Part shown: one piece after another, positions 12,586 to 23,603 of the stretch
Position numbering within the stretch: position 1 is the stretch's first letter
Layout of the letters: each line of letters opens with the position of its first letter
Origin: Chromera velia
Lineage: Eukaryota > Sar > Chromeraceae
Length of the DNA: 64,000 nt
Reading direction: 5' to 3'
Assembly: GCA_018398765.1 (NCBI GenBank)
Contig: JAHBMJ010002750.1
Location: forward strand, 29,740-93,739
The notes under the pieces: generated by a model
Databases searched by the model: none
What the model was told of the DNA's origin: nothing
What the model saw: the letters and a program-made list of their open reading frames with translations, nothing else
Translations under genes and position numbers: made by a program

Positions 12586-14658
12586 ATGACAGTCACTTTC
12601 CCGAGTTCTTCAGCTGAAGATCGCAGTCGCGTAGACGGAGGCCTTTCTGATTTCGCTTTGAGCGGAAAAGAATTCGAGGGGCTTCGAAAAATTGCATCTC
12701 GAATTGTAGGAGCAAAGACGGTGCTGGAAAGGCACCTGACTACAGCTCCCCGAGTACCTGACGGTCCCCTTTCGGCTCTGACTGATGAGCGCTTTAACCA
12801 GCAGTCTGATGACATGATCATCTTCAATGACCGAGTTTTGATGGTGAGCAGGATGCTTTACGAGCTTATGCCGATTTGGTTGTTGAATTCGACAGGCTGA
12901 ATTGCCTTGGGGAGCGCAAACTTCGAGCTGAGGTCAACACCGACGAGAAACCCAATTTGTTTGAAACAGAAGAAATTGCAGCTCTGCAACGTCCAGAACG
13001 CTTTCGTTCCGCTTCGATTGTGCAACAGCTTCTGATGGTGGCAGGGTTCTTCCCTTCCGTCATGTGGTTTTTATGCCTCCGTCGCGCTGCTGTGATGCCC
13101 TCGAGGGCGGAGGAGTTTCTTCTGGACGGGCGATTCAATGGTGTCCTTCGGGGCAAAGGATGCGACCAGTGGTGGCTGGAAAACAAGTTCTTGTGGTTTA
13201 GAATTGGATTGTTCAATCGAACCGGCGCTGTTGTTTTACAACTTTTGATTGACGGATGGCCTCGGTTTTGTGTACAGCTTTGGAAGTGCACTCCCTTTGT
13301 TTGGGGTCTGAAGTCCTACATTCGGTGGCAGGCCCACCTGGCAGCCACTTCCGGACAAGCGAACAAGATGCCAGCTGAGTGGGATGAGCTGTGTGATCTG
13401 CTGGCAACGATTTCACACCAAGAGATGCACAACAGGGAGGCGGTTGATGCGCTCAACGCTTGCGCACCTCCTGGTGCTTTGGAGGCAGAGAAAGAAGATA
13501 TTGATTTCTCTCCCCTGTTTCACGCGATGTACTGGAGGGCTGACGAGAAGGCTCTAGAAACGGAGGAGCGCGAAAGACCTCGGCAGTTGGCCAAAGGTGT
13601 GTTCCTCCGACGAGCCGCGCGCTTGCAGCATTGGGGGGCATCCGTCCACGAGCCTAGTCCATGAGCTGGTTGCTTTCAAGACAGTGGCCGGGCAGCAGAG
13701 AGCGGAGAGAAAAGCGTTTGCGTCTGCAGACGCGTCCAACGACGCGCTTTGTCTGTTTGAGGACGCTTTGAGAGCAATCGAATCACACAGTCATACATTT
13801 TACTTCAGGGGGATGGCAATCTTGATGAGTCTCCAGAATTCAAAAGTTGCGCGCCAGCTTGAGAAAGGAAAGGCGAAGGAGATAGAGAAGACACTCGAAA
13901 CCGTGTGTGACATTTCCCAGCGTTTCCCCCCTCGCTGGCTTCTCGGCCGTTTCCTCGGTCTCCTTGTTCTCCGTCTCCACTGTGTTCTTTCCATGGCACA
14001 GAGGCCTCCGCGTCCCCTTTGCCATCTTGAGCACACCCTCTCCGGCCTCTCCAATTTTCAGATAGCACTGCTCGACTGGCTTTGGGTGGACAGGCAGACC
14101 GACAATCCCCTTCTCATTCTTTCCCAAGTTCCCTTCACCTCCCTCTCCTCCTTTCTTGAGGAGGAGGAGACCAAAGCCCTTCAGTGTGCGAGGTCAGCAT
14201 CAGAAGAGAGAGAGTGTGAGAGCAAGGGGGCTGCTCGGCAGTTTCTTGGCTCTCGGTTGGTTGACAAGGGGGCGGGCCGAGAGGATTCCAAAGAGAACTC
14301 GGGCCCCGATGATCTGTCAAATGTGGCAGAGCTTGACAGGGGTGTGGAAAGAGATCTTTTCCTGAACTCTCGAAAGGAAAAGAGAGCTGCCTACCGACCC
14401 CCCTGCGACAACTGTGGGAAAGAAACTGTGAAAGCAAAGAACTGTTCTGGCTGCAAACTGGCCATCTACTGTTCCCGTGAGTGTCAGAAATCTCACTGGA
14501 AGACGGTGGCAGAGTTTGCACAGAGCGCAAAGATGAAAACTCTTGGCCCTTCTCCCGTTGCTGTCCCTCACAAGCTTTCCTGCTCCCTCCTGCAGCAGAG
14601 AGTCCTTCCGCTCCTTCTCTCCACCGCCTTTGCTTTGGATTCCAAGCCCCTCAACTGA
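12586..14658 (+). pseudogene. Intronless MYND zinc-finger protein gene broken by two frameshifts
   Basis: Three overlapping open segments read as one protein: 12586-about 12848 in one frame, about 12850-13630 in a second, and about 13640-14658 back in the first. No splice signals fit the joins. The second break lies near a G6 run (13632-13637), so an assembly error is possible there. Near 14404-14500 the last segment encodes a MYND-type finger: CDNCGKETVKAKNCSGC, then YCSRECQKSHW, i.e. C-x2-C ... C-x2-C ... YC-x3-C ... H. The usual final H-x3-C is replaced by TVAEFAQSAK, so the last zinc ligands are missing or shifted. MYND fingers bind short Pro-rich peptides; no SET domain was seen. Lack of introns in an intron-rich genome suggests a retrocopy or transferred gene. 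Another frame stays open to 14911 (Pro/Ser-rich), so the true C-terminus is unclear. Confidence 0.65.
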
Positions 14659-14911
14659 AACTCCCCATCCAAGATCAACAGAAGAAGCAGATGCCGACTT
14701 TCCTGTCCGCCCAGAGTCAGAGAAAGGCCTTGAAGCTCCCTCTTCATCCAGCACCTCCTTAGCTATCTCCCAGGAGTCCGACTGCAATTTGCATCCCTGC
14801 AACCCGAGCCCGCCACCTCCGGCTGAGGTAGCACGTTCCTCTCCCCCTTCCCCTTCCTCGCCCCTCCCTTGCGTGACCGATCGGAGCCCTCTCAAAGAGA
14901 TAGTCAACTGA

Positions 14912-16082
14912 TGGTTAGACTGATCGATGATAGGGCTCATGCATCTGCGGGGCAGTTGCAGAGCTGTAGTTCAGCCTGCCTCGATCAGAGAGGCTTCTAG
15001 CAGTGGTTCTAACTGGGCCTGTGAGCCAGATGGTATGTGTGAAGGCTGAAGCATCGAAGTGGGTGTATCGTAGAATGCACCTTTAGAGTCTTGCTCCAGT
15101 TTGTAAAGGACCTGTGGATCTAGCTGTCGATTCTAGCCGATTCGTCTCGCGTTGGGATTGTGTTGAGCATAAAACATTGAAGATCCGAGATGTTAATAAT
15201 CTGTGATCTTATGGTAGATATATGTTATGTTATATCAACAATTTAATAGTTACATTACCAGATATCATCTGAGATATAATCCATGAGACTGTAAAGTTAT
15301 TTAATTATTCAATGGAATTTGATATTAGACTTTAAACCTTTTTGACTTCATATAAGATATAGGACAAGATGATGTCAAGATCTAGAGACAACATATATGT
15401 TCCAGATATATCTTTAAAACGGAGAAGCATAAACTTAATACTACCTTTTTTTATCTGAATTCTTTGAGCGACTTTAAAAAATATTTAAAAGTCTAAACTC
15501 ACAAATATTCGATTACATACTTTTAAAGTCATTTCAAAAATTTTATTTCATATTGCAACATATTGCAATTCATGATTTAAAATCAGACTTCAAACTTTAC
15601 TTCCCTTTAAAACTTTAGATATCGATCATACCTAGGGAAATTGGTTCAAATTACTAATAATTTTCAATTTTTGTCGTTGCCATCAGCCAATAATAGGCGT
15701 TGAATGTTTGAAATGATTTTATGAAATGTAGCTAGCTTATATAAGTGACTCTTTCATAGTGAAAATATGAGATTATACTGAAGATGACTGCCGGTAAGGA
15801 CAATGAATCATGAATGACTTATCGGACGTATTTGGAGGTACCCAAACTCTAACTCAAACTTGGAGGAAGAATGTAACCCGACTCTGTAATCATTAATGCA
15901 ATCAGCTATAGGAAATTAAGAGGAACCAACTAAACATATGCATTGCAGACAGCGTATACAAAATGCGATGAGCGATCCATTGAATACGATCAACACAGAA
16001 ATTTTAAAACAGCAACTGTTGCAGGGTAAATAGATCAGCAAAGAAGCTCCAGCGGTTTATCTTTATTGCTTCCTATACCCAC
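14912..16082. other. AT-rich non-coding region
   Basis: No open frame of note. It is strongly AT-rich with frequent ATAT and TTTAAA motifs between 15180 and 15700. It could hold a decayed non-autonomous element, but no clear terminal repeats were found by eye. Confidence 0.6.
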
Positions 16083-16433
16083 TTGCAGCAGCTGCAACTT
16101 CAAGTTGCAGATCAGCATGCAGATACGAACACACAAGTCAAAAAGAGGAGGCGCAAGACCACTACCCTAGCCGTTTTCACGTCCCTTCATGCAGGCACGG
16201 AGCCGAGGAGGGCCTCTTGGAAAGGGCCGAGAAGGGGTTTTACGCTGGAGCTCTTTGCAGCACTGGCGTGGATCAAACGGCAGCCCTCAAAGACCATCAG
16301 GCGGAGGGGCCAGGGCTTGAACGTCACACTGAAGAGTCTCTTAGAAAGAGAGGGGTCTCAATCGCTATCGGACTCTTCGGCTGAGGTTCTAGATACCCCC
16401 AGAGGGGGAAGGGGTGGGAGTGGGTCGATCTAG
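16083..16433 (+). CDS. Small basic ORF of unknown function
   Basis: 116-codon open frame starting MQQLQLQVADQHADTNTQVK with a Lys/Arg cluster near residue 22 and a Gly/Ser-rich tail. No recognised domain. It sits at the left edge of the decayed element block and may be mobile-element debris. Just downstream (about 16588-16660) the sequence tgagcctcctcgatgta is repeated as tgagtctcctcgatgta. Confidence 0.2.
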   Translation: MQQLQLQVADQHADTNTQVKKRRRKTTTLAVFTSLHAGTEPRRASWKGPRRGFTLELFAALAWIKRQPSKTIRRRGQGLNVTLKSLLEREGSQSLSDSSAEVLDTPRGGRGGSGSI

Positions 16434-16736
16434 GGGTCGATGACCATTGGAATGGAGAGGAAAAAGATAGAAATAAATTTTTGTGCTGCTGCTCTCCATA
16501 CTTCCAGAGTTTTCGTTTACATCACCCGCACAAGTCTTTTCCCGTTGTTGTACCTCTCCGATCTGAAGGGCCACTCGTCTTTAGCATGCATGAGCCTCCT
16601 CGATGTATATGAACTCATCTTCAGGATGAGTCTCCTCGATGTAGATGAACATGAGTGCGCATTCCGCTTTCTGTGCTTTTCAGGAAAGAGAGGAAAGCCA
16701 TGGGACCTAGCATGGGATGAGCGCTCAAACTAGGGG

Positions 16737-17165
16737 TTAGCTATGAGATCCTGTGACGATGTTAACTCTGTTGGCGTCTTTGAGTAGACGGAAGAGGCTG
16801 GTGTTGGGATGAGGAGAGTTGGAGGGCACTGATGCGAAAGGGATATCTGAAGAGAGCACTGTTCCTTCAGGGACCGGACAGGGCCCCGATCGGTTGAATC
16901 TGGACTGAATTGGAATCTGTGCCAGAGAAAGGAAGAGAAAATGATCGATGCACAACTGATAGAGAGCCTGTTCCCTCTGGTAGAGTTGGATGTAGGTACA
17001 CTGCACAATCAGGTGTTCTTGAATTCTTTCCACAACTTCCATCCATGACTTTCTATCTTCTTCATTTTCCTCATTGGGGTTAGGGTCTGCCTCAGACTGA
17101 CGGTAGCACTCTTGGATCTCTTCAGATAGGTGCATCTCCTTTTTCTTCAACATTAAGTCCTTCAT
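16737..17165 (-). CDS. Acidic, helix-rich ORF of unknown function (decayed-element block)
   Basis: 142-residue frame starting MKDLMLKKKEMHLSEEIQEC. The first 60 residues are charged and likely helical (NEENEEDRKSWMEVVERIQE), and the rest is hydrophobic. No domain recognised. It follows two other minus-strand fragments of similar amino-acid style (17237-17545 and 17759-about 18490), so all three may derive from one decayed gene or a short cluster. The neighbouring viral helicase pseudogene makes a viral origin plausible but unproven. Confidence 0.35.
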   Translation of the reverse strand: MKDLMLKKKEMHLSEEIQECYRQSEADPNPNEENEEDRKSWMEVVERIQEHLIVQCTYIQLYQREQALYQLCIDHFLFLSLAQIPIQSRFNRSGPCPVPEGTVLSSDIPFASVPSNSPHPNTSLFRLLKDANRVNIVTGSHS

Positions 17166-17236
17166 TTACTCTTTTATAAAGTTAACAGAAGAAGAGAGGG
17201 AGGTACAAAAGAGGAAGGGGGAGGTGCCTGTAGGTG

Positions 17237-17545
17237 TCATTTTGTTTGGGCTGATCCTCGAGGAGAATCTTGCCGAGATTCCCTGTTAGAGTCTAGAACG
17301 TAATCCGGCAAGAAATGGATATCAGACCATAAAAGATAGCTATCGATTTGGTAAACTTGTTTCACGATGTGGTCCCGAAAGGATCGGAACGTTGCTAATA
17401 CACGTGCTTTAGGAACGCTAATCAGCCATTCTTGTGGGGATTCAAAGAGCCGGACTAGGCTTTGGAGCTTATAGTTGCTGAATAAGTCAAGGAGCAGCCG
17501 TTCTAAATAATCCAACCGCATTTGCATAACACCAGGCGGAAACAC
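17237..17545 (-). CDS. Helical ORF of unknown function (decayed-element block)
   Basis: 102-residue frame starting MFPPGVMQMRLDYLERLLLD, with Leu-rich helices (NYKLQSLVRLF) and aromatic-rich pieces (IDSYLLWSDIHFLPDYVL). No recognised family. It lies in the same orientation and between two similar fragments. Confidence 0.3.
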   Translation of the reverse strand: MFPPGVMQMRLDYLERLLLDLFSNYKLQSLVRLFESPQEWLISVPKARVLATFRSFRDHIVKQVYQIDSYLLWSDIHFLPDYVLDSNRESRQDSPRGSAQTK

Positions 17546-17758
17546 TAAAATACAGATTATGTTGAAGCCCCACGGATAACCTAAGTGGTACTAGTCTAGT
17601 CTACGGTCTGGGTGCAGCTTTAATGTACTGCCGATTTTGACAAGCAAAAGGGACGCTAGGAATGGGTTTTCTAGCGTATACAAAATTGGGCGGTTTACGT
17701 TGATCAGACAGGTAATAGCTCCACCAGCAGGCATACTAATCAGACTTTTTTTTCTTTA

Positions 17759-18490
17759 TTATGGAGGGTGGGGTGCAAAGACAATGAGCCACGAGGCGCG
17801 AGCATGCATGCACGGCACTAGATTATGGAGATGCTCAGCGCTAGGCTCAGCGACCTGCCAATCAAAACGTAGGAGGTCGGCGTTTTTTTTCTGCAAGAGA
17901 GACTGGAGGGAACCACTGGTTTCAAAAATGCGGTGAGTATCATATATCAGTTCTCGAAGGCTGTGAAGTCGTGCTAGTATTGAAGGAGGTACAAGTGCAG
18001 CAATAGTATCAAAGTCGAGTTTTTCCAGAAGCTGCACTAGGAGTGTAGTATGTATACGGACCTGTAGGCGAGACTCAGGCTCAGTGATGTGCTCAAAAAG
18101 CCCTTCATGTTGAAGAAAGATAGCAGACAGGAAGAGACGGCAGTGCCAGTGGACCATACTTGGAGCCTGGAGAGCCAACAGCCACCATCCACCTACGTGC
18201 ACTAGGTTTTGCAGACATTGCAAAATGCCCTTGGCTACGCTTGGCTTGGAGGCCACCTAGGAGGCCACCACTAGAGCCACGCTCTAGTGTCATAATAGAA
18301 AAAGGCTCAACTAAGTCTACCGAGGCATCATACACTAAGCTTTCGTCTAGTACATCTAGCAGGCTTATTCAAGCCTCAACCACTTGCGTGCTAGCGGCTA
18401 CAAACGGTATGAGGTGAAAAGGGATAAGTAGACTGCTAATCGGGTACTGGTCGCTCAGGAAGTCGGCAATAAGCGCTCGACAAGCGGGGG
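17759..18490 (-). pseudogene. Broken Leu-rich ORF of unknown function (decayed-element block)
   Basis: The open segment 17759-18256 encodes helical, Leu-rich protein (RIHTTLLVQLLEKLDFDTIA). Its N-terminal continuation lies in another frame (about 18105-18490, including DFLSDQYPISSLLIPFHLIP), with an in-frame stop near 18374 and a frameshift near 18240-18260. Coherent protein-like sequence split across frames shows a dead gene. Function unknown. Confidence 0.4.
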
Positions 18491-19289
18491 GAGGATTTGT
18501 TGGTTACTCCCCATGTTTCGTCTTTTCTTCATTTCCAAATAACAGTTTTTTACCGTAATGCTTGTCTTATTACCTGCCTAGCAGACCGTAAAAGCCTTTT
18601 GCACCTATACAGCACTTCACCGCGGCACCCTCTCATAAAAAATTCATTTCATTTCCTCGATCCCCCCTCTAGATTTTCCGTGACGTGTGTTCCCCGCCCT
18701 CGCTATCCGCTTTCGCTCCTTTACTCCTCTGAAGGGTGCTGTTACAATCCTCATAAACGTCTTCTTTTGCACTTCTTTTGCTGGCTCCAACGAAGAATGT
18801 CTCCCACTGCCCCTCGATGAAAGCAAATCCTTCCAGAGTTGCTTTTTTGCTGAAGTCGTCCTTCTGTGCCGCTTTTTCTTGCAACAAGTGCACGTGAAAC
18901 AAGTGTCTTGGGGTGTTGCGAACACTGCGAGAAGTTCAGACAGGTAAAAACCGCAGTGTCAGATTGGCACCTGGCGGTTAGGAGCGAAAAAAGCTCGCAC
19001 GACACGGATAGACGGCAGAGAAACAGATAGAGAAAGAGTGAGACCAACCTTTGAGTCATCGTGTCAGCGTTGTTGCCTCCATTTTCAAGCTGAGGCTTCC
19101 GGTCCCCCTCCCCTCCTCTAACAGTGTCAGAAACGACCCCTACGGAAGAAGAGGCCGAGGCAGAAGTGTTGTTTGACTCTCTTTTCTTGCGTTTCCCCTT
19201 TCCCCCCCTCCAACGCGTGAATTGGCCCCTCCGAAGACGAGGCCGAGGCCCAACTCTGTATTACAGAGATAGAAGCGACAGGCCGATAA
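18491..19289. other. Spacer between the broken ORFs and the helicase pseudogene
   Basis: Short ORFs occur on both strands (for example minus 18669-18902, Lys/Glu-rich), but none shows a recognisable domain. The N-terminal (primase) part of the helicase gene would be expected at or before the end of this stretch and is not recognisable. Confidence 0.4.
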
Positions 19290-20482
19290 CCAAGACAACA
19301 CACTGTACGACTGTCTTTATCGCAGCTCAAAGGAGAAGGTCTGTTTCAAAAACGGTATGTATAACCTGCCCAGCCAAACCTTCACCCCATGGTCACAGAT
19401 TGTATACCACGATCCTTCTTGAATATGAGTATGATGCCATACCAAACGAAGAAGCCATTGCCGAGGTATATAGTAGAATTTTTGAAGCTGTGTTTGAATA
19501 ATAGACAGACTTGTTTCTCCACTTTTTGGTGCAAGCAATCGGCGGCCATATTCAAAATTTGAAGATAAACATTGGAGAATATTATTATTAAGATGCATGC
19601 CATTTGGAAGAGCGAAATTTATGGAAAGGCGTCACTAGCACTCTGTTGCAGAATACATTTAGGAAATACGTTATAAACCCTCTTTTGAAAAATTTTCTGA
19701 TGGCTTCTTTCCATTCAAACCCTGCCAAAGAAGGAGGATAGATATTAGACGCTAAGTTTGCCCGCTTAGCACTCACCTAAAAAATTGAAATGAATGCCTC
19801 CAACAAGGCTGTAAAAATCAACAGCAATCTGATTAAGCGTTTTACTTCTAGTGGAGATGTCCTATGTGCACGCCGTTTATATAACAACCCGCGTGAATTC
19901 CAAATTGATGTCTGCTTGCTGATGTTCTATAACGACTGCCCCCCGTTTGAGCCTGTCGATACCTGCGAGACCATGTTTCCTTTTGAAAGCGTCAATAAGT
20001 TCAAGTTAACTGCCTGGTTTGAGTAGCAGCGATCGGAGTGCGGCCAGATAGACAGCTATCTGTCCAGGTACAAAATGTCAGACCCTAATATCAAAGAAAA
20101 GTGTGCAACTGCCAGGTGGATCCATACCTGTTACCACCTCGTTTTCCGTCATTATCAGACCTCCGCTTTGATATTGCCGGGTATTGCCTCCCGGGTGTAA
20201 AGATCTTGTGGTTAACAGTGAGCAAGATCCTGAAACCATCTGTGAACATTGTTTTTGAATCACAGGTAGCGAGATAGACATCGTCAGCAATCTAGTCAGC
20301 AATAGTGACTTAGAGGTGTTTATTCACCAGCGAAACCTCAACATCTCAAAGACCAAGCTGCAGTAAACACTCAAGAGAATTAGCAGAGGCCTGGCCCAGA
20401 TACGTCTTTGGCGGAGAAGAGACCAGAGAGGCCTTTGTGATCTCAAGCTGGCACCGCCTGACAACACTCATTTCACTTTTTA
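19290..20482 (+). pseudogene. D5-type primase-helicase (superfamily 3), viral origin, dead copy
   Basis: Decayed reading frame with the order of features found in D5-like replicative primase-helicases of large DNA viruses, virophages and related elements. (1) The D5_N signature CFKNGMYNLPSQTFTPW (about 19340-19395). (2) After a frameshift near 19420, EYEYDAIPNEEAIAEVYSRI. (3) A degraded Walker A region (EERNLWKGVTSTLLQNTF, about 19605-19660). (4) The SF3 core KINSNLIKRFTSSGD, then ARRLYNNPREF. (5) The sensor Asn in LLMFYNDCPPFEP (about 19915-19945). (6) A C-terminal RISRGLAQIRLWRRRDQRGL-like tail (about 20380-20450). Stops in the main frame lie at 19499, 19502, 19589, 19739, 19778, 20024 and 20198. 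The primase domain is absent or unrecognisable. The family unwinds DNA at viral replication forks; this copy cannot be functional. Confidence 0.8.
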
Positions 20483-20746
20483 GCGTGATAGGTGGCGTAC
20501 GCTTTATAGTGCTTTGACATGCTGCTCAGCCAGCTAACTAGGTTCTGCCCATTTACGTGAATATACCACCTTTGCTGCCCATCTTGAATCTTTTTCGGGA
20601 AGCGAACCCGGTAGAGATACATCGTGTATCGTTATACTTCTATCGTTTTCATGCCTTCCTTTATAGATATGCATACGCAACAAAGATTGACGCACACGCT
20701 TTTAAATTTTAAAAGTAGGTGTTCTTTTACGCGGGTTCAATAGTCT

Positions 20747-21357
20747 CTAGTCCTCGTCCATAAACTCATCAAGCTCTTCTTGTAGACTTTTGGATGGTTC
20801 TGTCTTCTGTGCAAGTAAACAACCGCTGTTCAATCTTGAGCTGCCTGCGCGGGCTTATGAAGGAAGAGCCTTTATCTACCGGGGAGATTGAGGGGAAGGG
20901 GGACAAATTGTATATGTACAGGAAGTTTGGCCAGTATTGCCAATCCCTTTGTGCCAAAGACGCCGCTCTCCACCTCTAATATCCGTAGGAGAGAAAGACG
21001 AGCATCTCAACGCAATCCGGGGATGCTGATACCATTGGCCGTCTTTAGAGGTTGCATCATGTATGCGTGTGCCTGGTCTGTAATTGAAAGGGCTTTCTTT
21101 CTCTTTCGTGTGTAGAGGTTGGGGCGGTACGCTTCTTTTAAGACTTGGACAGGGACCTGAATTTCCACCCGCTCCCTGAAGGGTCTTTTGTGCGCGTTCT
21201 TTATTGACAAGAATGAACTTGGTGTTAGCCTCTATTTTATTGAACAGTAGGCGGTCGATTCTGTTGCGAAGCTCCAAAAGAGCGGAAGTAAGGGGGGGGT
21301 TGCAGAAATTACAGGGTTCTTTTTTGTCTCCGCTGAGATTGCTTCGAGCCGAGCCAT
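20747..21357 (-). pseudogene. Frameshifted gene of unknown function with an acidic LDEFMDED-like C-terminus
   Basis: A protein-like sequence runs across several minus frames: start MARLEAISAETKKNP (from 21357), then LLELRNRIDRLLFNKIEANT, then ERVEIQVPVQVLKEAYRPNL, then AQRDWQYWPNFLYIYNLSPF, ending SLQEELDEFMDED before TAG at 20747-20749. At least three frame changes are needed, so the gene is dead. The terminal motif resembles the UAP56-binding motif at the ends of mRNA-export adaptors (L-D-x-x-L-D-x-Y-M), which is suggestive only. It lies downstream of the D5-like pseudogene on the opposite strand and may belong to the same viral insertion. Confidence 0.45.
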
Positions 21358-22140
21358 GTTACTATTTTTTAGTTCAATCTGCAGATGCGCAGTCGGACTT
21401 TCCGGACAGGATTCTGTATGGAAAGATAAAACACTTTCCTCCTCCTTTCTACTTGACTCATGGAACATAATGATTCGACCCAGCAGGACATGTCCAAGAA
21501 CTAGACTTGTTGGAGGTGTGGTCTCTTTCACTTTTGGCTTGCTATCGTTTTTCTTATTTAACTTAAAGAACCAACCAAGGATTCCCTTCCCCGCTCTTCC
21601 AGCCTTTTTCTTTCCCTCATGGATCTATTGCGTAAAAGAATCAAGACAAAAGGAGTACCTAACTCCACCTAGGATTTGGCATCAATCAATCAATCAATCA
21701 ATCAAACCTGGGGTGAGAAACTCAGTGATCTACAGAACTTCCAGAAGCTTAGCCTGACGTTCAATCTGCTGTCTTGTGCTTCCCAGAGAGGACCGGGTAG
21801 GGCCAGCTGCTTGGAAAGAGGGTCTACATGCAGGCTATATATGATGATGTAGCCAGTCTTCTCTGATAACGGATACGTACCCCTTAAAAGTCATCGAATC
21901 AGATTCTATGCAGTTTCAGGTGGTCCAACGAAGCAAGCGACAAACTGTGGAAGAAAGCATGGAGACACAGAGGTGAGCTGAAGCATCAATGGAATCAATG
22001 AAGAGATTGTCGAAGAGCTGGCATTGCTAAGCAAGACTGTATGTTCTACGTAACTTAATTAATTCCAAGAATGCATATTCATTTTTTTGCATGCACTGGC
22101 ATCGCAGTCAGACTGAGACCAAGCCAGGACCCCAAGCTGC
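21358..22140. other. Spacer without supportable genes
   Basis: Contains a short (AATC)n tract near 21680-21705 and otherwise nothing recognisable. Confidence 0.5.
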
Positions 22141-22309
22141 ATGAATAGGCGACGCCGAGCCTGCGAGGCCAGCCTGCGTTTAGGCGTACAGGCTGTATAT
22201 GGAGGGGAGGCTTCACAGTTAATGAGCGCCCGAGAAACGGCTCGATCCTACGCGTAACAGAACCAAAAGACGTAAAGTCGACTCAGTTCCGTTTCAAACC
22301 GACGAATTC
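22141..22309 (+). repeat. Dispersed repeat Y, copy 1
   Basis: About 169 bases from atgaataggcgacgccgag to accgacgaattc, closely matching 31478-31641 in the same orientation. It includes the shared run agacgtaaagtcgactcagt. It lies directly upstream of the gag-like relic, as copy 2 lies inside the small direct-repeat element. Confidence 0.85.
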
Positions 22310-22429
22310 TAAACATCTGTTGGTCGTGAAAGGCGCACGGATCCCCTGACTCAGAGATCTTCAAAGAACCAAACCGAGTTCAAATATGGCTCCAAGTCAG
22401 ACTGAGTCCAGAACTCTGAACCAACTTGA

Positions 22430-23603
22430 AAAGACATGTCTCTCCACGTCAACCGCTCACGTGTTGCAGTAGGCTGTCCTTATTGATCCCTTCCTCCACT
22501 CTGTGCTTGCAGAGACAAAGGCAGCGAAGGCGGCGGCCAAAAAGAAGGCCGATGAGGCGTACAAAGCAGCGGAGGAGGCTGTGGCGCTTGTGGAGAAGCT
22601 TGAGGAAGAAACCGTGGAAGCGGACCCTGATGTTGTTCCACAGGAACCCCAGGCTTAGCAACAAGAGCCAGCCCAGAATCAGGCTCTCGCTTCGGAGGCT
22701 CTTGTGGCTTCTTTGCAGGCGCTGGCCAAAGCTAAAGCCAAGAAATCGAAGAAGAACGAACCTCCACCCCTAATCTCCAAGGAATATACCACATTGCTGT
22801 TGACGATTGTAGAACAATAGCAGCAGGCACCTAACGCCCAAGTTGGGCAGAACGATCCACCTGCCGGCAGCCGGCACTGGTAGGGAAGGAGAGAAGAGCG
22901 AAGTTAAGCTTATCAGTGAAGGAGGCCCAGTGCTCAACACGAACACAAAGAAGCATGGGCAGGCAGAGGCTGGTCTCAGCATGGGAGCAGCGGCCAAGAA
23001 GAAGGCCTTGGACCTCGATGCGGCTGCGCATGCTCTGGCCGAACAGTGGGACGCCTCATTTGACGACAACACCAGGACTATCCTGCAGGCCACCATGGGG
23101 AATCAAGAAGGGACTCCAACATCCTTCTTTCACCCTCCTTCCCTCAATCGCAGCCAAACACCCTGTGCTTGCTGCTTTTCTCTCACGTCTGCGTCGGAAT
23201 CTGATTCACCCCCTGATTGCCCTGGTTTTGACCGATATGGCAGCCCCTCTCAGTACCCTTCACTCGGATTTGGGCGCACTAGCGACGTCTAGCGTGCTCC
23301 AATTTGAAGGACCCAATTGAGCCGGGCATCTCTCGCTATCAGGCAAGGAGATTCCTTGGTGATGATGCTGACCCAACCTCTGTCACACGAAAGTACAACT
23401 ATGCCTCCCCGACGGTGTTTCCTCCGCCGGTGAGGTTTTGGGTGAGAGTGCTAACTCGAGCGTCGCACGACGCCTCCAGCGCCTTTCAGAAAGCCGTGAG
23501 GCAGTCTGATTCTGCAGCCTCTAAGGCAGAGAAGGAGATAGCCTCGATAGCCATGAGAATCGCTGCAGACATAGTTGCCAAAATGCAATGTAATACACTG
23601 TAA
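22430..23603 (+). pseudogene. Gag-like mobile-element ORF, decayed
   Basis: Protein-like sequence continues through several frames and stops: an Ala/Lys-rich helical region (ETKAAKAAAKKKADEAYKAA, about 22510), an acidic stretch ending at an in-frame TAG near 22657, then KKKALDLDAAAHALAEQWDA (about 23000), a frameshift, LIHPLIALVLTDMAAPLSTL (about 23210), another frameshift, and a last open segment 23304-23603 (RYQARRFLGDDADPTSVTRK). Ala-rich helices before a compact domain, sited beside RT-bearing sequence and after repeat Y, suggest ORF1/gag of a retroelement. No zinc knuckle was seen. Confidence 0.4.
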
